Source of the DNA: Chloroflexota bacterium
GTDB lineage: Bacteria; Chloroflexota; Dehalococcoidia; Lucifugimonadales; Lucifugimonadaceae
Length of the DNA stretch: 5,591 nucleotides
NCBI GenBank assembly: GCA_030831265.1
Contig: JAURLM010000241.1
Span: forward strand, 1-5,591
Direction of reading: 5' to 3'
The position numbers were made by a program, and so were the translations under genes. A model generated the notes under the pieces. That model was not told the DNA's origin. It did no database searches and was given only the letters and a program-made list of their open reading frames with translations. Shown piece after piece: positions 1-5,591 of the stretch; within the stretch, counting starts at the first letter, position 1; each line of letters starts with the position of its first letter.

Positions 1-1
1 C

Positions 2-592
2 CCTTTCGTGACGTCATCCAACCCGACCGTCGGCGGTATGCTCACCGGACTTGGTATAGGCCCCCGAGCATTCGGTGGCGTAACGGGGGTCTTCAAAGCG
101 TACTGCACGCGCGTGGGCGCAGGCCCGTTCCCCACGGAGCTAAGCGATGAGGAAGCACACATCATCCGTAACGCCGGACCCGTAGGGGAATTTGGAGCGA
201 CCACGGGTCGAGCGCGCCGCATCGGATGGTTTGACGCGGTCGCAGGTAAGTACAGCGTGCGGGTGAACGGCATGGATTCCATGGTTATTACCCGCCTTGA
301 TGTGCTGGACGGATGGGAGACGATTCGGATCTGTGTTGGCTATGAATTGAATGGCCAGCAGACTGACCGCTTCCCTATCGACTCAATGCTTTTGAGCGAG
401 TGCAAGCCCGTCTACGAAGAATGGCCTGGCTGGGAAGGCCCAACGTCTGGCATCACTCGTCCTGAGCAGCTGCCTGCAGAGGCTAAGCGATACGTGAACC
501 GGCTGGAGGAAGTGCTTGGCATACCTGCCAACATGATCTCAACCGGGCCACGTCGGCACGAGTCAATGGTGCTCCGACCTTCTATGAAGTAG
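2..592 (+). CDS. purA: Adenylosuccinate synthetase (PurA), C-terminal part, 5' end cut by window
   Basis: PurA is the cytosolic GTP-dependent enzyme that joins IMP and L-aspartate to form adenylosuccinate, the first committed step from IMP to AMP. The frame is open from base 2. The GTG at 8 is the internal Val of the family motif PFVTSSNPT, so it is not the start. About 196 residues remain of a usual 425-430; the N-terminal P-loop-like region with the catalytic Asp and His lies outside the window. Visible motifs, numbered from base 2: VTSSNPTVGG (3-12), TRVGAGPFPTEL (36-47), the aspartate-binding loop GATTGRARR (65-73), the guanine-recognition region TRLDVLDG (97-104), KPVYEEWPGW further on, and the C-terminal ISTGP (179-183) that also contacts GTP. 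One oddity is Arg in place of the usual Lys in the T-K-L-D motif. The stop is TAG, followed by a strong terminator. The gene converges on yvcK. The identification is very secure. Confidence 0.96.
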   Translation, partial: PFVTSSNPTVGGMLTGLGIGPRAFGGVTGVFKAYCTRVGAGPFPTELSDEEAHIIRNAGPVGEFGATTGRARRIGWFDAVAGKYSVRVNGMDSMVITRLDVLDGWETIRICVGYELNGQQTDRFPIDSMLLSECKPVYEEWPGWEGPTSGITRPEQLPAEAKRYVNRLEEVLGIPANMISTGPRRHESMVLRPSMK

Positions 593-619
593 GCGGGAAG
601 TAACCGACAGAGTTCTCTT

Positions 620-664
620 AATCAGGCCGACCGGGTAATACCCGGTTGGCCTGATTGCATTTTT
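620..664 (+). terminator. Intrinsic terminator of purA, overlapping the 3' end of yvcK
   Basis: Bases 620-635 and 641-656 form a 16-bp stem with a single G-U wobble (629/647) and a 5-base loop (TAATA). A T5 run at 660-664 follows after GCA. The T run lies only on the + strand side. Read from the - strand, the wobble becomes an A-C mismatch and no U run follows, so this is a + strand terminator 27 bp past the purA stop. The hairpin covers the stop and last codons of yvcK on the other strand, encoding its C-terminal GQPGITRSA. Confidence 0.88.
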
Positions 665-1689
665 GAACCTGTTTCGGCTATTCCAATTACCAGGTCTGCA
701 AGACGGTCACCATCATGGCGCACCGGCGGACCAAGGTTCAGCAAGGCTTCATGGAGCACTTTGTTGGTGTAGTTCATGAGCTGAGCACCATCAGGATCGA
801 CCGGATGTGCGCCTTCAACCGCGTATCTTGCCTGCACATCGGAAGGAATGGACTGCGTATTGACTACTGCATAGTCCAGTTTGCGGTCACCCATGTAACG
901 AAAGATCGTCTCCGTGAACCGTGCCGCATCGTAGTCTGAGGTTTCACCGAGCTTTGTCATAACGTTGCAAACATAGGCAACAGGTGCTGATGTTGAGCGC
1001 AACGCATCGGGAATTCCACTCGCCAGGAGGTTTGGGACGATACTCGTGTAAAGGTCTCCGGGGCCGAGCACTACGACATCTGCTTCTGTTATCGCAGCTA
1101 TAGCATCAGGATTGGCTTCGACTTTTCGGCTAAGGAACACACGCCTGATGGGCGGAGTTTCTTCACCACGCAAATCGATACGAGATTCACCAATCACGAC
1201 CCTGCCGTCTGCGAGTTCAGCGCAGAGTTGAGCATCTGCAAGTGTGACCGGTACGACGCGCCCGGTGATATCCAACATCGCAGACATCTCTTGAATGGCC
1301 CCGGTTATGCCGGTATCCAGCGCTGAGGTAAGAGCAGCAAGAATCAGGTTACCTACACTGTGCCCCTTGAGGCTGCTTGATGAGCTAAACCTGAAATCGA
1401 ACGCCGACCTCAGTGCAGTAGCTTTCTGATCATCTCCGGAAAGTGCAGCCAGGCATTGACGGATGTCACCCAGTGGCGGATAACCGAACTCCTCGCGCAA
1501 AATCCCAGTACTGCCGCCACTGTCAAACATGCTGACGATTGCGGTGATGTTCGGCGTACGCGATTTAAGGCCGGAAAGCAGTACGGAAGACCCACTTCCA
1601 CCACCGATCACAACCACTTTGGGTTTGTAAGAGTCCTGCAATGAGGATAGACCAATCATTCCGAGCGCTATTGTCAATGGACAACTCAC
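622..1689 (-). CDS. yvcK: YvcK/CofD-like protein (gluconeogenesis factor family, putative UDP-sugar binding)
   Basis: The family shares the fold of CofD (2-phospho-L-lactate transferase). In Bacillus subtilis and relatives, YvcK is a cytosolic protein that binds UDP-GlcNAc and is needed for normal cell shape and growth on gluconeogenic carbon sources; no enzymatic reaction is firmly established. Motifs seen: VVVIGGGSGSSVLL (25-38, nucleotide-binding loop), DSGGSTGILREEFG (56-69), PLGDIRQCL (72-80), GHSVGN (108-113), VLGPGDLYTSIVPNLL (206-221) and VCNVMTKLGETS (239-250). The length of 355 residues is slightly above the usual 310-340, because about 20 residues precede the first strand. The GTG at 1689 has a weak GGA 7 bases upstream; the ATG at 1659 (Met11) is an alternative start, and neither has a good Shine-Dalgarno site. 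SMFDSGG replaces the more usual VADDGG, and there is a five-serine run at 101-105. It lies 92 bp after the methyltransferase and may be the last gene of the unit. True CofD is less likely without F420 genes nearby. Confidence 0.88.
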   Translation of the reverse strand: MSCPLTIALGMIGLSSLQDSYKPKVVVIGGGSGSSVLLSGLKSRTPNITAIVSMFDSGGSTGILREEFGYPPLGDIRQCLAALSGDDQKATALRSAFDFRFSSSSSLKGHSVGNLILAALTSALDTGITGAIQEMSAMLDITGRVVPVTLADAQLCAELADGRVVIGESRIDLRGEETPPIRRVFLSRKVEANPDAIAAITEADVVVLGPGDLYTSIVPNLLASGIPDALRSTSAPVAYVCNVMTKLGETSDYDAARFTETIFRYMGDRKLDYAVVNTQSIPSDVQARYAVEGAHPVDPDGAQLMNYTNKVLHEALLNLGPPVRHDGDRLADLVIGIAETGSKMQSGQPGITRSA

Positions 1690-1697
1690 GTTGCGTT

Positions 1698-1721
1698 CCA
1701 GAGCAAACTACTGTGCTCCGG
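1698..1721 (-). other. Possible hairpin just upstream of the yvcK start
   Basis: On the - strand, CCGGAGC (1721-1715) pairs with GCTCTGG (1704-1698), giving a 7-bp stem with one G-U pair and a 10-base loop. It ends 8 bases before the GTG at 1689 and its 3' arm contains the only GGA that could act as the ribosome binding site. It might damp translation of yvcK or may be chance. Nothing else recognisable lies in the 92-bp gap: no U-rich terminator and no good promoter. Confidence 0.25.
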
Positions 1722-1781
1722 TCGAGACGGCAATAGGGGTTAACGCTCAGTATCGATGCCGGTTATTCTCACGGGCTCCCG

Positions 1782-2603
1782 TTACGCGGGCTTAGTTGCC
1801 TTGATGGAGAACATCAGTGGCATCAGGCTGTCACCTTGCGGCAAATGCCACTGCTCATCTGCTTGCTTCACCATGCAGTTCATGATCTGCGAGGCTGCGA
1901 ACGGGTATTCGCTCAACGCCACTATCTGCAATCCGTTATCCAGCAATGACGTCACGGTATCGGCAATGCCGTGATTCCACTCGTAACTAATCCGGTGCTT
2001 CAGTGCAGGTCCATCCGTGTATGTTGTCGCGCTATCGAACCGGAACGCCTGCTCGCCAGAGTAGGGATATGTGACAACCAGCTGGTCATCGTTCCGGTCA
2101 GTGTCCATAGCCAGCAGCATCGGATGGAAGTCACGGACATAAAACGTGCCGCCGGGCTTCAACATGCGTGACACCACATTCGCCCACTCGGCGATGTCCG
2201 GTAACCAGCAGAGTGCACCTACACCTGTATAGACAACATCGAACTGTTCTGAGATCACCTTCGGCGTCTCGTACAACTCGGCCACTTCGAAACGCGCTGA
2301 AGCATCAGTATCGATACCCAGTTTGCGGGCGATAGAAATTGCCTTGTCTGAAAAATCGACGCCCGTGACACTGGCTCCGAGTCTAGACCATGAGATGGTG
2401 TCGGTACCGATGTGGCACTGCAAGTGAAGGAGCGACTTCCCGCGAACATCACCAAGTTTGGAGCGATCAAACTCAACAGTAGCGCTCAGTCTGCCGGGGT
2501 TCGCTACGTATCCGGCGAGGTCATACATACGCGACTCGGCGTGAATCCCTGCGCGGTCGTTCCAGTTTTCAAGATTAGCCTGGCGATATTCATCCAACGG
2601 CAC
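1782..2603 (-). CDS. Class I SAM-dependent methyltransferase, substrate unknown
   Basis: This 273-residue soluble protein has a Rossmann-type methyltransferase core. Motif I is LLHLQCHIGTD (58-68), the QCHIGT form of the SAM-binding glycine loop found in one branch of SmtA/UbiE-like methyltransferases. TGVDFS (80-85) supplies the acidic residue expected to bind the ribose of SAM. FDVVYTGVGALCWLPD (121-136) covers motif IV and the loop after it, and LKPGGTFYVRDFHP (148-161) is motif V/VI. The C-terminal third, rich in aromatic and acidic residues, probably shapes the substrate pocket. There is no signal peptide or membrane segment. The chosen start is GTG at 2603, which has GAGG 10 bases upstream (2617-2614). 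It starts 39 bp after the dapA stop, so co-transcription with the DAP genes is likely. The target could be a small molecule; nothing here identifies it, and a link to lysine synthesis is not implied by the family. Confidence 0.85.
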   Translation of the reverse strand: MPLDEYRQANLENWNDRAGIHAESRMYDLAGYVANPGRLSATVEFDRSKLGDVRGKSLLHLQCHIGTDTISWSRLGASVTGVDFSDKAISIARKLGIDTDASARFEVAELYETPKVISEQFDVVYTGVGALCWLPDIAEWANVVSRMLKPGGTFYVRDFHPMLLAMDTDRNDDQLVVTYPYSGEQAFRFDSATTYTDGPALKHRISYEWNHGIADTVTSLLDNGLQIVALSEYPFAASQIMNCMVKQADEQWHLPQGDSLMPLMFSIKATKPA

Positions 2604-2642
2604 TTCGCCAACACCTCACTCCATCCCCGGCAACCGTTGTGG

Positions 2643-3551
2643 CTAAACCCTGGTCTTCACTGCAAGCGGCAGATCCATCTTGTATTGATCCATTACCGGA
2701 TCGAACTTAGCGCGAAAATCTGCCGGGGCAGGAATCATTGGCAGTCGTGGTGGCCCGGCCTCGAAACCGTGCCGCAGAAGTGCATGCCTGATCGGAATCG
2801 GGTTGGTCACCCAGAAAAGTGCCTTGAAGAACGGAAGCAGGCGTCGGTGTTCGGCAGCAGCGGCCGGAACGTCACCGGACAGGATCAGGTTCATCAAACC
2901 CTTTACCTGGTCACCGATGATGTTGCTGGCCACACTCACGATGCCGTAGCCACCGGTGCACATGATCGAAAAAGTCTCATCGTCGTTCCCGCTCCACACC
3001 TTGAAGCCATCAGGCGCACGCGTGATGACTTCCGTTATCTGGGTCGGGTCGCTTGACGCCTCTTTGACACCGATGATGTTGTCAATCTGGGCGAGGCGAA
3101 TCGTAGTGTCAGCCGTCATATTCAGGGCGGTCCGACCTGGCACGTTGTAGAGAATTCCCGGAATACTGACCCTGTCCGTAATCGCCTTGAAGTGTTGGTA
3201 CAGACCTTCCTGGGGAGGCTTGTTGTAAGCAGGAACCGTAAGGAGCAGAGCATCCACACCGATACGTTCGGCCTCAATGGAAAGTTCAATCGAAGCGCGA
3301 GTGTTGTTGTCTGTAGTGCCAGCAATCACCGCGCCGCGGTCGCCGATCTCTTGTTTCACTTCATCGAAAAGCCGTAACCGCTCATCAGCACTCATTGCTG
3401 GAGCCTCACCCGTCGTCCCACCGATGACCAGTCCGTCTGAACCGGAATCCATGAGCGCGGCCGCAAGCTTGCGAGCCTGTGCGTAGTTCACATCTCCGTT
3501 CTCTGTGAACGGAGTGACCATTGCCGTTAGAAGTCGTCCTGGAGTAACCAT
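2643..3551 (-). CDS. dapA: 4-hydroxy-tetrahydrodipicolinate synthase (DapA)
   Basis: DapA condenses pyruvate with L-aspartate-4-semialdehyde in the cytosol, the branch-point step into diaminopimelate and lysine. The protein is a TIM-barrel class I aldolase of 302 residues, close to the usual 290-300. Key residues are all present: the GGTTGE loop with Thr46 and Thr47, Tyr109 in PAYNKPP, Tyr135 and Arg140 in LYNVPGRT, and the Schiff-base Lys163 in GVKEAS; these match E. coli Thr44, Thr45, Tyr107, Tyr133, Arg138 and Lys161 with an offset of 2. SGND and GGYGIVSVASN follow as in the family. Related aldolases (N-acetylneuraminate lyase, KDG aldolase) share the fold, but the full DapA residue set and the asd and dapB neighbours settle the call. 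The start is ATG with GGA 7 bases upstream (3561-3559). It lies 49 bp after asd, with no terminator between. Confidence 0.96.
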   Translation of the reverse strand: MVTPGRLLTAMVTPFTENGDVNYAQARKLAAALMDSGSDGLVIGGTTGEAPAMSADERLRLFDEVKQEIGDRGAVIAGTTDNNTRASIELSIEAERIGVDALLLTVPAYNKPPQEGLYQHFKAITDRVSIPGILYNVPGRTALNMTADTTIRLAQIDNIIGVKEASSDPTQITEVITRAPDGFKVWSGNDDETFSIMCTGGYGIVSVASNIIGDQVKGLMNLILSGDVPAAAAEHRRLLPFFKALFWVTNPIPIRHALLRHGFEAGPPRLPMIPAPADFRAKFDPVMDQYKMDLPLAVKTRV

Positions 3552-3600
3552 TTCGCTATCCGGTTTCCGTTGAATGTACGTGCGTCTTAAGTTCGTCCGT

Positions 3601-4644
3601 CTACTTTGACGGCTTCAGGCAATCACGTTTCAGCACTTCATCCAGTATCTGCAACGCGTTCAGTGCGGCACCTTTACGAAGGTTGTCACAAGACAACCAC
3701 AGGCTGATCCCGTTCTCATGGGCAATATCCTTGCGGATGCGTCCCACGAACACTTCATCTTTTCCAGCCGCATTGAGAGGCATAGGGTAGACACTGTTTT
3801 GCGGATCGTCCACCACACTTACGCCCGAAGCGTTGGATAACGCTGCCCGTGCTTCGTCCGGGCTGACCGCATCCTGGAACTCAATGGTCACCGATTCACT
3901 GTGCGAAACACGCACAGGAACGCGCACGCATGTCGATGCCAGCGGCAATCCAACTTCGTGCAGTATCTTGCGAGACTCATTTAACATCTTCTCTTCTTCC
4001 TTCGTGTAGCCGTTCGGCAGGAAGTCATCCACCTGCGGAAGAAGATTGAACGCTATCTGGTGCGGGTACTGCTCTACCACGACTGGGTCACTATCAAGCA
4101 TCGCCCGGGACTGGTGAATCAACTCCATATCGGCAGCTGCACCGGTTCCGGTCACGGCCTGGTATGTGGCAACTGTCACAGCCGTGATAGGAGAAATGCT
4201 TCGCAAAGCGTCGAGAACCATCACCAGCGGTGTGGTCGTGCAGTTCGGTATGGAGATTATGCCGGAATGCCATTCGACGTCAGCACCATTCACTTCCGGA
4301 ACAACGAGCGGCACTGACTCTTCCATCCGGAATGCTGAACCGTCATCAATCACCAGTGCGCCACGCTTTACAGCTTCAGGGGCTAGTTGCTTGCTAACGG
4401 CAGAGCTGGCGGAAATAAATGCCACATCAACGCCATTGAACGCATCGGGAGTCGCCTCGATGACGGTCAAATCAGTGCCGCCATATGCCACGTGCTTTCC
4501 TGCCGACCGGGCTGAGGCCATCGCGACGATCTTGTTTGCAGGGTGATTCCGTTCCTCAAGCAGGTCGAGGGCAATACGGCCAACCGCGCCAGTGGCACCG
4601 ACGATTGCGATGGTCAGGTCTGAACTTTGCATTACAACTTCCAT
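3601..4644 (-). CDS. asd: Aspartate-semialdehyde dehydrogenase (Asd)
   Basis: Asd reduces L-aspartyl-4-phosphate with NADPH to aspartate-4-semialdehyde, the common precursor of lysine/DAP, threonine and methionine. From the first ATG the protein has 347 residues, within the usual 330-370. The N-terminal Rossmann motif is IVGATGAVG (14-22). SAFRM (103-107) and VPLVVPEVN (111-119) precede the catalytic Cys135 in SIPNCTTTP, and Gln162 lies in TYQAVTGTG. Arg241 and the acid/base His248 lie in RVPVRVSHSE. GKDEVFVGRIR and DNLRKGAALNA close the protein. Variants include SHS where GHS is usual and DDGSAF where DNSSAF is common; the catalytic residues are intact. The start is uncertain: the ATG at 4644 has no ribosome binding site and sits 5 bases after a hairpin, while the ATG at 4632 (Met5) has GGAAG 5 bases upstream (4642-4638) and is my preferred start, giving 343 residues. 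Confidence 0.96.
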   Translation of the reverse strand: MEVVMQSSDLTIAIVGATGAVGRIALDLLEERNHPANKIVAMASARSAGKHVAYGGTDLTVIEATPDAFNGVDVAFISASSAVSKQLAPEAVKRGALVIDDGSAFRMEESVPLVVPEVNGADVEWHSGIISIPNCTTTPLVMVLDALRSISPITAVTVATYQAVTGTGAAADMELIHQSRAMLDSDPVVVEQYPHQIAFNLLPQVDDFLPNGYTKEEEKMLNESRKILHEVGLPLASTCVRVPVRVSHSESVTIEFQDAVSPDEARAALSNASGVSVVDDPQNSVYPMPLNAAGKDEVFVGRIRKDIAHENGISLWLSCDNLRKGAALNALQILDEVLKRDCLKPSK

Positions 4645-4649
4645 TGAAT

Positions 4650-4672
4650 GCCCGGATTTTGCAGTACCGGGC
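4650..4672 (-). other. Leader hairpin immediately upstream of asd
   Basis: GCCCGG (4672-4667 on the - strand) and CCGGGC (4655-4650) form a perfect 6-bp GC-rich stem with an 11-base loop. It occupies the place where a ribosome binding site for the ATG at 4644 would lie, which favours starting at 4632. It lacks a U run, so it is not a terminator. A role in mRNA stability or translation is possible but unproven. Confidence 0.4.
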
Positions 4673-4673
4673 G

Positions 4674-4685
4674 CGTATATGTATA
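4674..4685 (-). promoter_or_regulatory. Candidate -10 element(s) for an asd promoter
   Basis: In the A/T-rich middle of the 117-bp dapB-asd gap, the - strand reads TATACA (4685-4680) directly followed by TATACG (4679-4674), both close to the bacterial -10 consensus. No good -35 lies 16-18 bases upstream of either. A small inverted repeat, GTATC with GATAC around a 6-base spacer (4708-4723), lies just upstream and could be an operator or chance. This is a tentative internal promoter for asd-dapA and the genes after them. Confidence 0.3.
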
Positions 4686-4746
4686 GGGAATTTGAACTGA
4701 GAATAGAGTATCGGAAATGATACGGGCGGAGCGCATTGGGCGTGCG

Positions 4747-4768
4747 AAAAAACGCGCCGCCCTACGGC
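4747..4768 (-). terminator. Weak terminator-like element at the end of dapB
   Basis: On the - strand, GCCG (4768-4765) and CGGC (4759-4756) can form a 4-bp stem around a 5-base loop that includes the dapB stop codon. GCG and a T6 run (4752-4747) follow. The U run is good but the stem is short, so at most partial termination is expected. Together with the TATAC boxes downstream it could separate dapB expression from asd. Confidence 0.35.
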
Positions 4769-5574
4769 TTCAGCTTGTCCAAACCCAGTACACGGTCCAA
4801 TCCGACGACCAGTCCATCCTGTGTTACCACGCGCTTCACAGCCAGCAGGACGCCAGGCATGAAGCTTTCGCGGTTGATGGAGTCGTGAATCATAGTGAGA
4901 GTCTGGCCTGTTCCACCAAACACAACTTCGTGCCTGGCAACTCGCCCCGGCATCCGCGCACTGTGAACATTGATGCCTTCATAGTCGCCGCCACGGGTAC
5001 CCGCCAACGTCTGCTTCTCAGCCACGTTCTGCTTGAATCGATTCTTCCGGGCATCTGTCATCGCTTTCGCAATTGACAGAGCGGTTCCAGAAGGAGCATC
5101 GACTTTGGCTTCGTGGTGTGACTCGATAAGGTCAGCGTAGTCGAAGTATTGCGCAGCAATGGCCGCCAGGTGTCCCAACAGGACAGCGCCAAGCGCAAAG
5201 TTCGACGCTGAAATCACGCCTACGCTGTGCTGGCGTGCAAGATTCGCCACGTTCTCGAGGTCGGACTCAGACAGCCCGGTCGAACCAGAGACGACAGCGA
5301 CTCCGGCAGGCACGCATGCTGCAAAAGCAGCGCGCCCACCCTCCGCATTACTGAAATCAACAATCACATCTGGCTGAGCCGCTTCGATGAACTCGGCAAG
5401 GGTGTTCCTCAAAGGAAGCGGAGCACCTGTTACTGGATGCGGAACGGTATCCGCTGTCGCAGCCGGGTCAGATCCGCCAACTGCAATCGTTTCAGGGTCA
5501 CCGGCGACCGCGGCAAGGACAGTTGATCCCATCCTGCCGAGGACGCCGTTCACGCCTACTTTTATCTGTGCCAC
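4762..5574 (-). CDS. dapB: 4-hydroxy-tetrahydrodipicolinate reductase (DapB)
   Basis: DapB reduces the product of DapA with NAD(P)H to tetrahydrodipicolinate, the last step shared by all DAP pathway variants. The protein has 270 residues, the normal length. The N-terminal dinucleotide-binding domain has VGVNGVLGRMG (6-16); VDFS (72-75) and SGSTG (96-100, usually TGTTG) line the cofactor site; ASNFALG (123-129) leads to the substrate domain. The hallmark ESHHEAKVDAPSGTA (151-165) holds the catalytic His153/His154 and Lys157. Further on come the GI-VHSARMPG stretch and HEVVFGGTGQTL. The start is GTG at 5574, fitting the family N-terminus, with GGGAG 11 bases upstream (5590-5586). The promoter and any upstream partner lie beyond the window. 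It is 117 bp ahead of asd on the same strand, so the cluster order is dapB-asd-dapA. Confidence 0.96.
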   Translation of the reverse strand: MAQIKVGVNGVLGRMGSTVLAAVAGDPETIAVGGSDPAATADTVPHPVTGAPLPLRNTLAEFIEAAQPDVIVDFSNAEGGRAAFAACVPAGVAVVSGSTGLSESDLENVANLARQHSVGVISASNFALGAVLLGHLAAIAAQYFDYADLIESHHEAKVDAPSGTALSIAKAMTDARKNRFKQNVAEKQTLAGTRGGDYEGINVHSARMPGRVARHEVVFGGTGQTLTMIHDSINRESFMPGVLLAVKRVVTQDGLVVGLDRVLGLDKLKP

Positions 5575-5591
5575 GATGCCGAATTCTCCCG

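Noticed and set aside
8..592. GTG at 8 as the start of a complete 194-residue hypothetical protein
   Set aside because: The frame stays open to the window edge and the residues before it (Pro-Phe) continue the PurA motif, so this is an internal valine of a truncated purA.
609..618. Short palindrome-like AGAG-TT-CTCT between purA and its terminator
   Set aside because: Four-base arms with a 2-base loop cannot form a stable hairpin, and the site matches no operator I know.
1649..1677. Perfect TTGACA (-35 consensus) on the - strand near the start of yvcK
   Set aside because: No acceptable -10 lies 16-19 bases downstream (best is TGGTCT), and it sits inside the predicted coding sequence. It is probably chance.
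1771..1790. GC-rich inverted repeats around the methyltransferase stop codon
   Set aside because: Stems are only 4-5 bp, the ACGGG/CCCGT pair leaves a 2-base loop, and no U run follows, so they do not make a terminator.
2412..3056. Long open frame on the + strand (214 codons) across the methyltransferase-dapA junction
   Set aside because: It is antisense to two strongly conserved - strand genes, its translation shows no recognisable domain, and it crosses their intergenic gap. It is best explained as a shadow of their codon usage.
4166..4546. Open frame on the + strand (126 codons) inside asd
   Set aside because: It lies wholly antisense to the conserved core of asd, including the catalytic Cys region, and its low-complexity Ser/Thr/Ala-rich translation is typical of a shadow frame.

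Overview
This window looks like an ordinary chromosomal stretch of a free-living bacterium with moderate GC (a little above 50% by eye). It contains six protein genes and no mobile element, CRISPR array, tRNA or rRNA that I can see. The proteins are clearly bacterial. The gene set and protein style (a YvcK/CofD-like protein beside dapB, asd and dapA) remind me of Chloroflexota of the Dehalococcoidia/SAR202 type. That placement is a weak inference from memory, not something the sequence proves.

Layout. At the left edge, on the + strand, is the C-terminal half of purA (adenylosuccinate synthetase), cut by the window start. Its most upstream GTG is an internal valine, not a start codon. It ends at 592 and is followed by a strong intrinsic terminator (620-664). 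Everything else is on the - strand and reads right to left: dapB (5574-4762), asd (4644-3601), dapA (3551-2643), a class I SAM-dependent methyltransferase (2603-1782) and a YvcK/CofD-like protein (1689-622). purA and yvcK converge with 29 bp between their stop codons, and the purA terminator hairpin lies inside the last codons of yvcK.

How the genes work together. Asd makes aspartate semialdehyde, DapA condenses it with pyruvate, and DapB reduces the product to tetrahydrodipicolinate. These are three key steps of the lysine/diaminopimelate pathway, which feeds protein and, where present, peptidoglycan synthesis. Gaps along the - strand are 117, 49, 39 and 92 bp. All five genes could share one transcript, but the 117-bp dapB-asd gap holds a weak terminator-like element, -10-like boxes and a leader hairpin, so asd may also have its own control. 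The substrate of the methyltransferase is unknown. YvcK proteins are linked in other bacteria to carbon-source-dependent cell-wall homeostasis, which makes their position beside DAP genes sensible but unproven.

I found no convincing new biological system. The points most worth a second look are the terminator embedded in the yvcK 3' end, the unassigned methyltransferase joined to a DAP cluster, the dapB-asd intergenic region, and a few substitutions in otherwise conserved motifs of PurA, Asd and YvcK.
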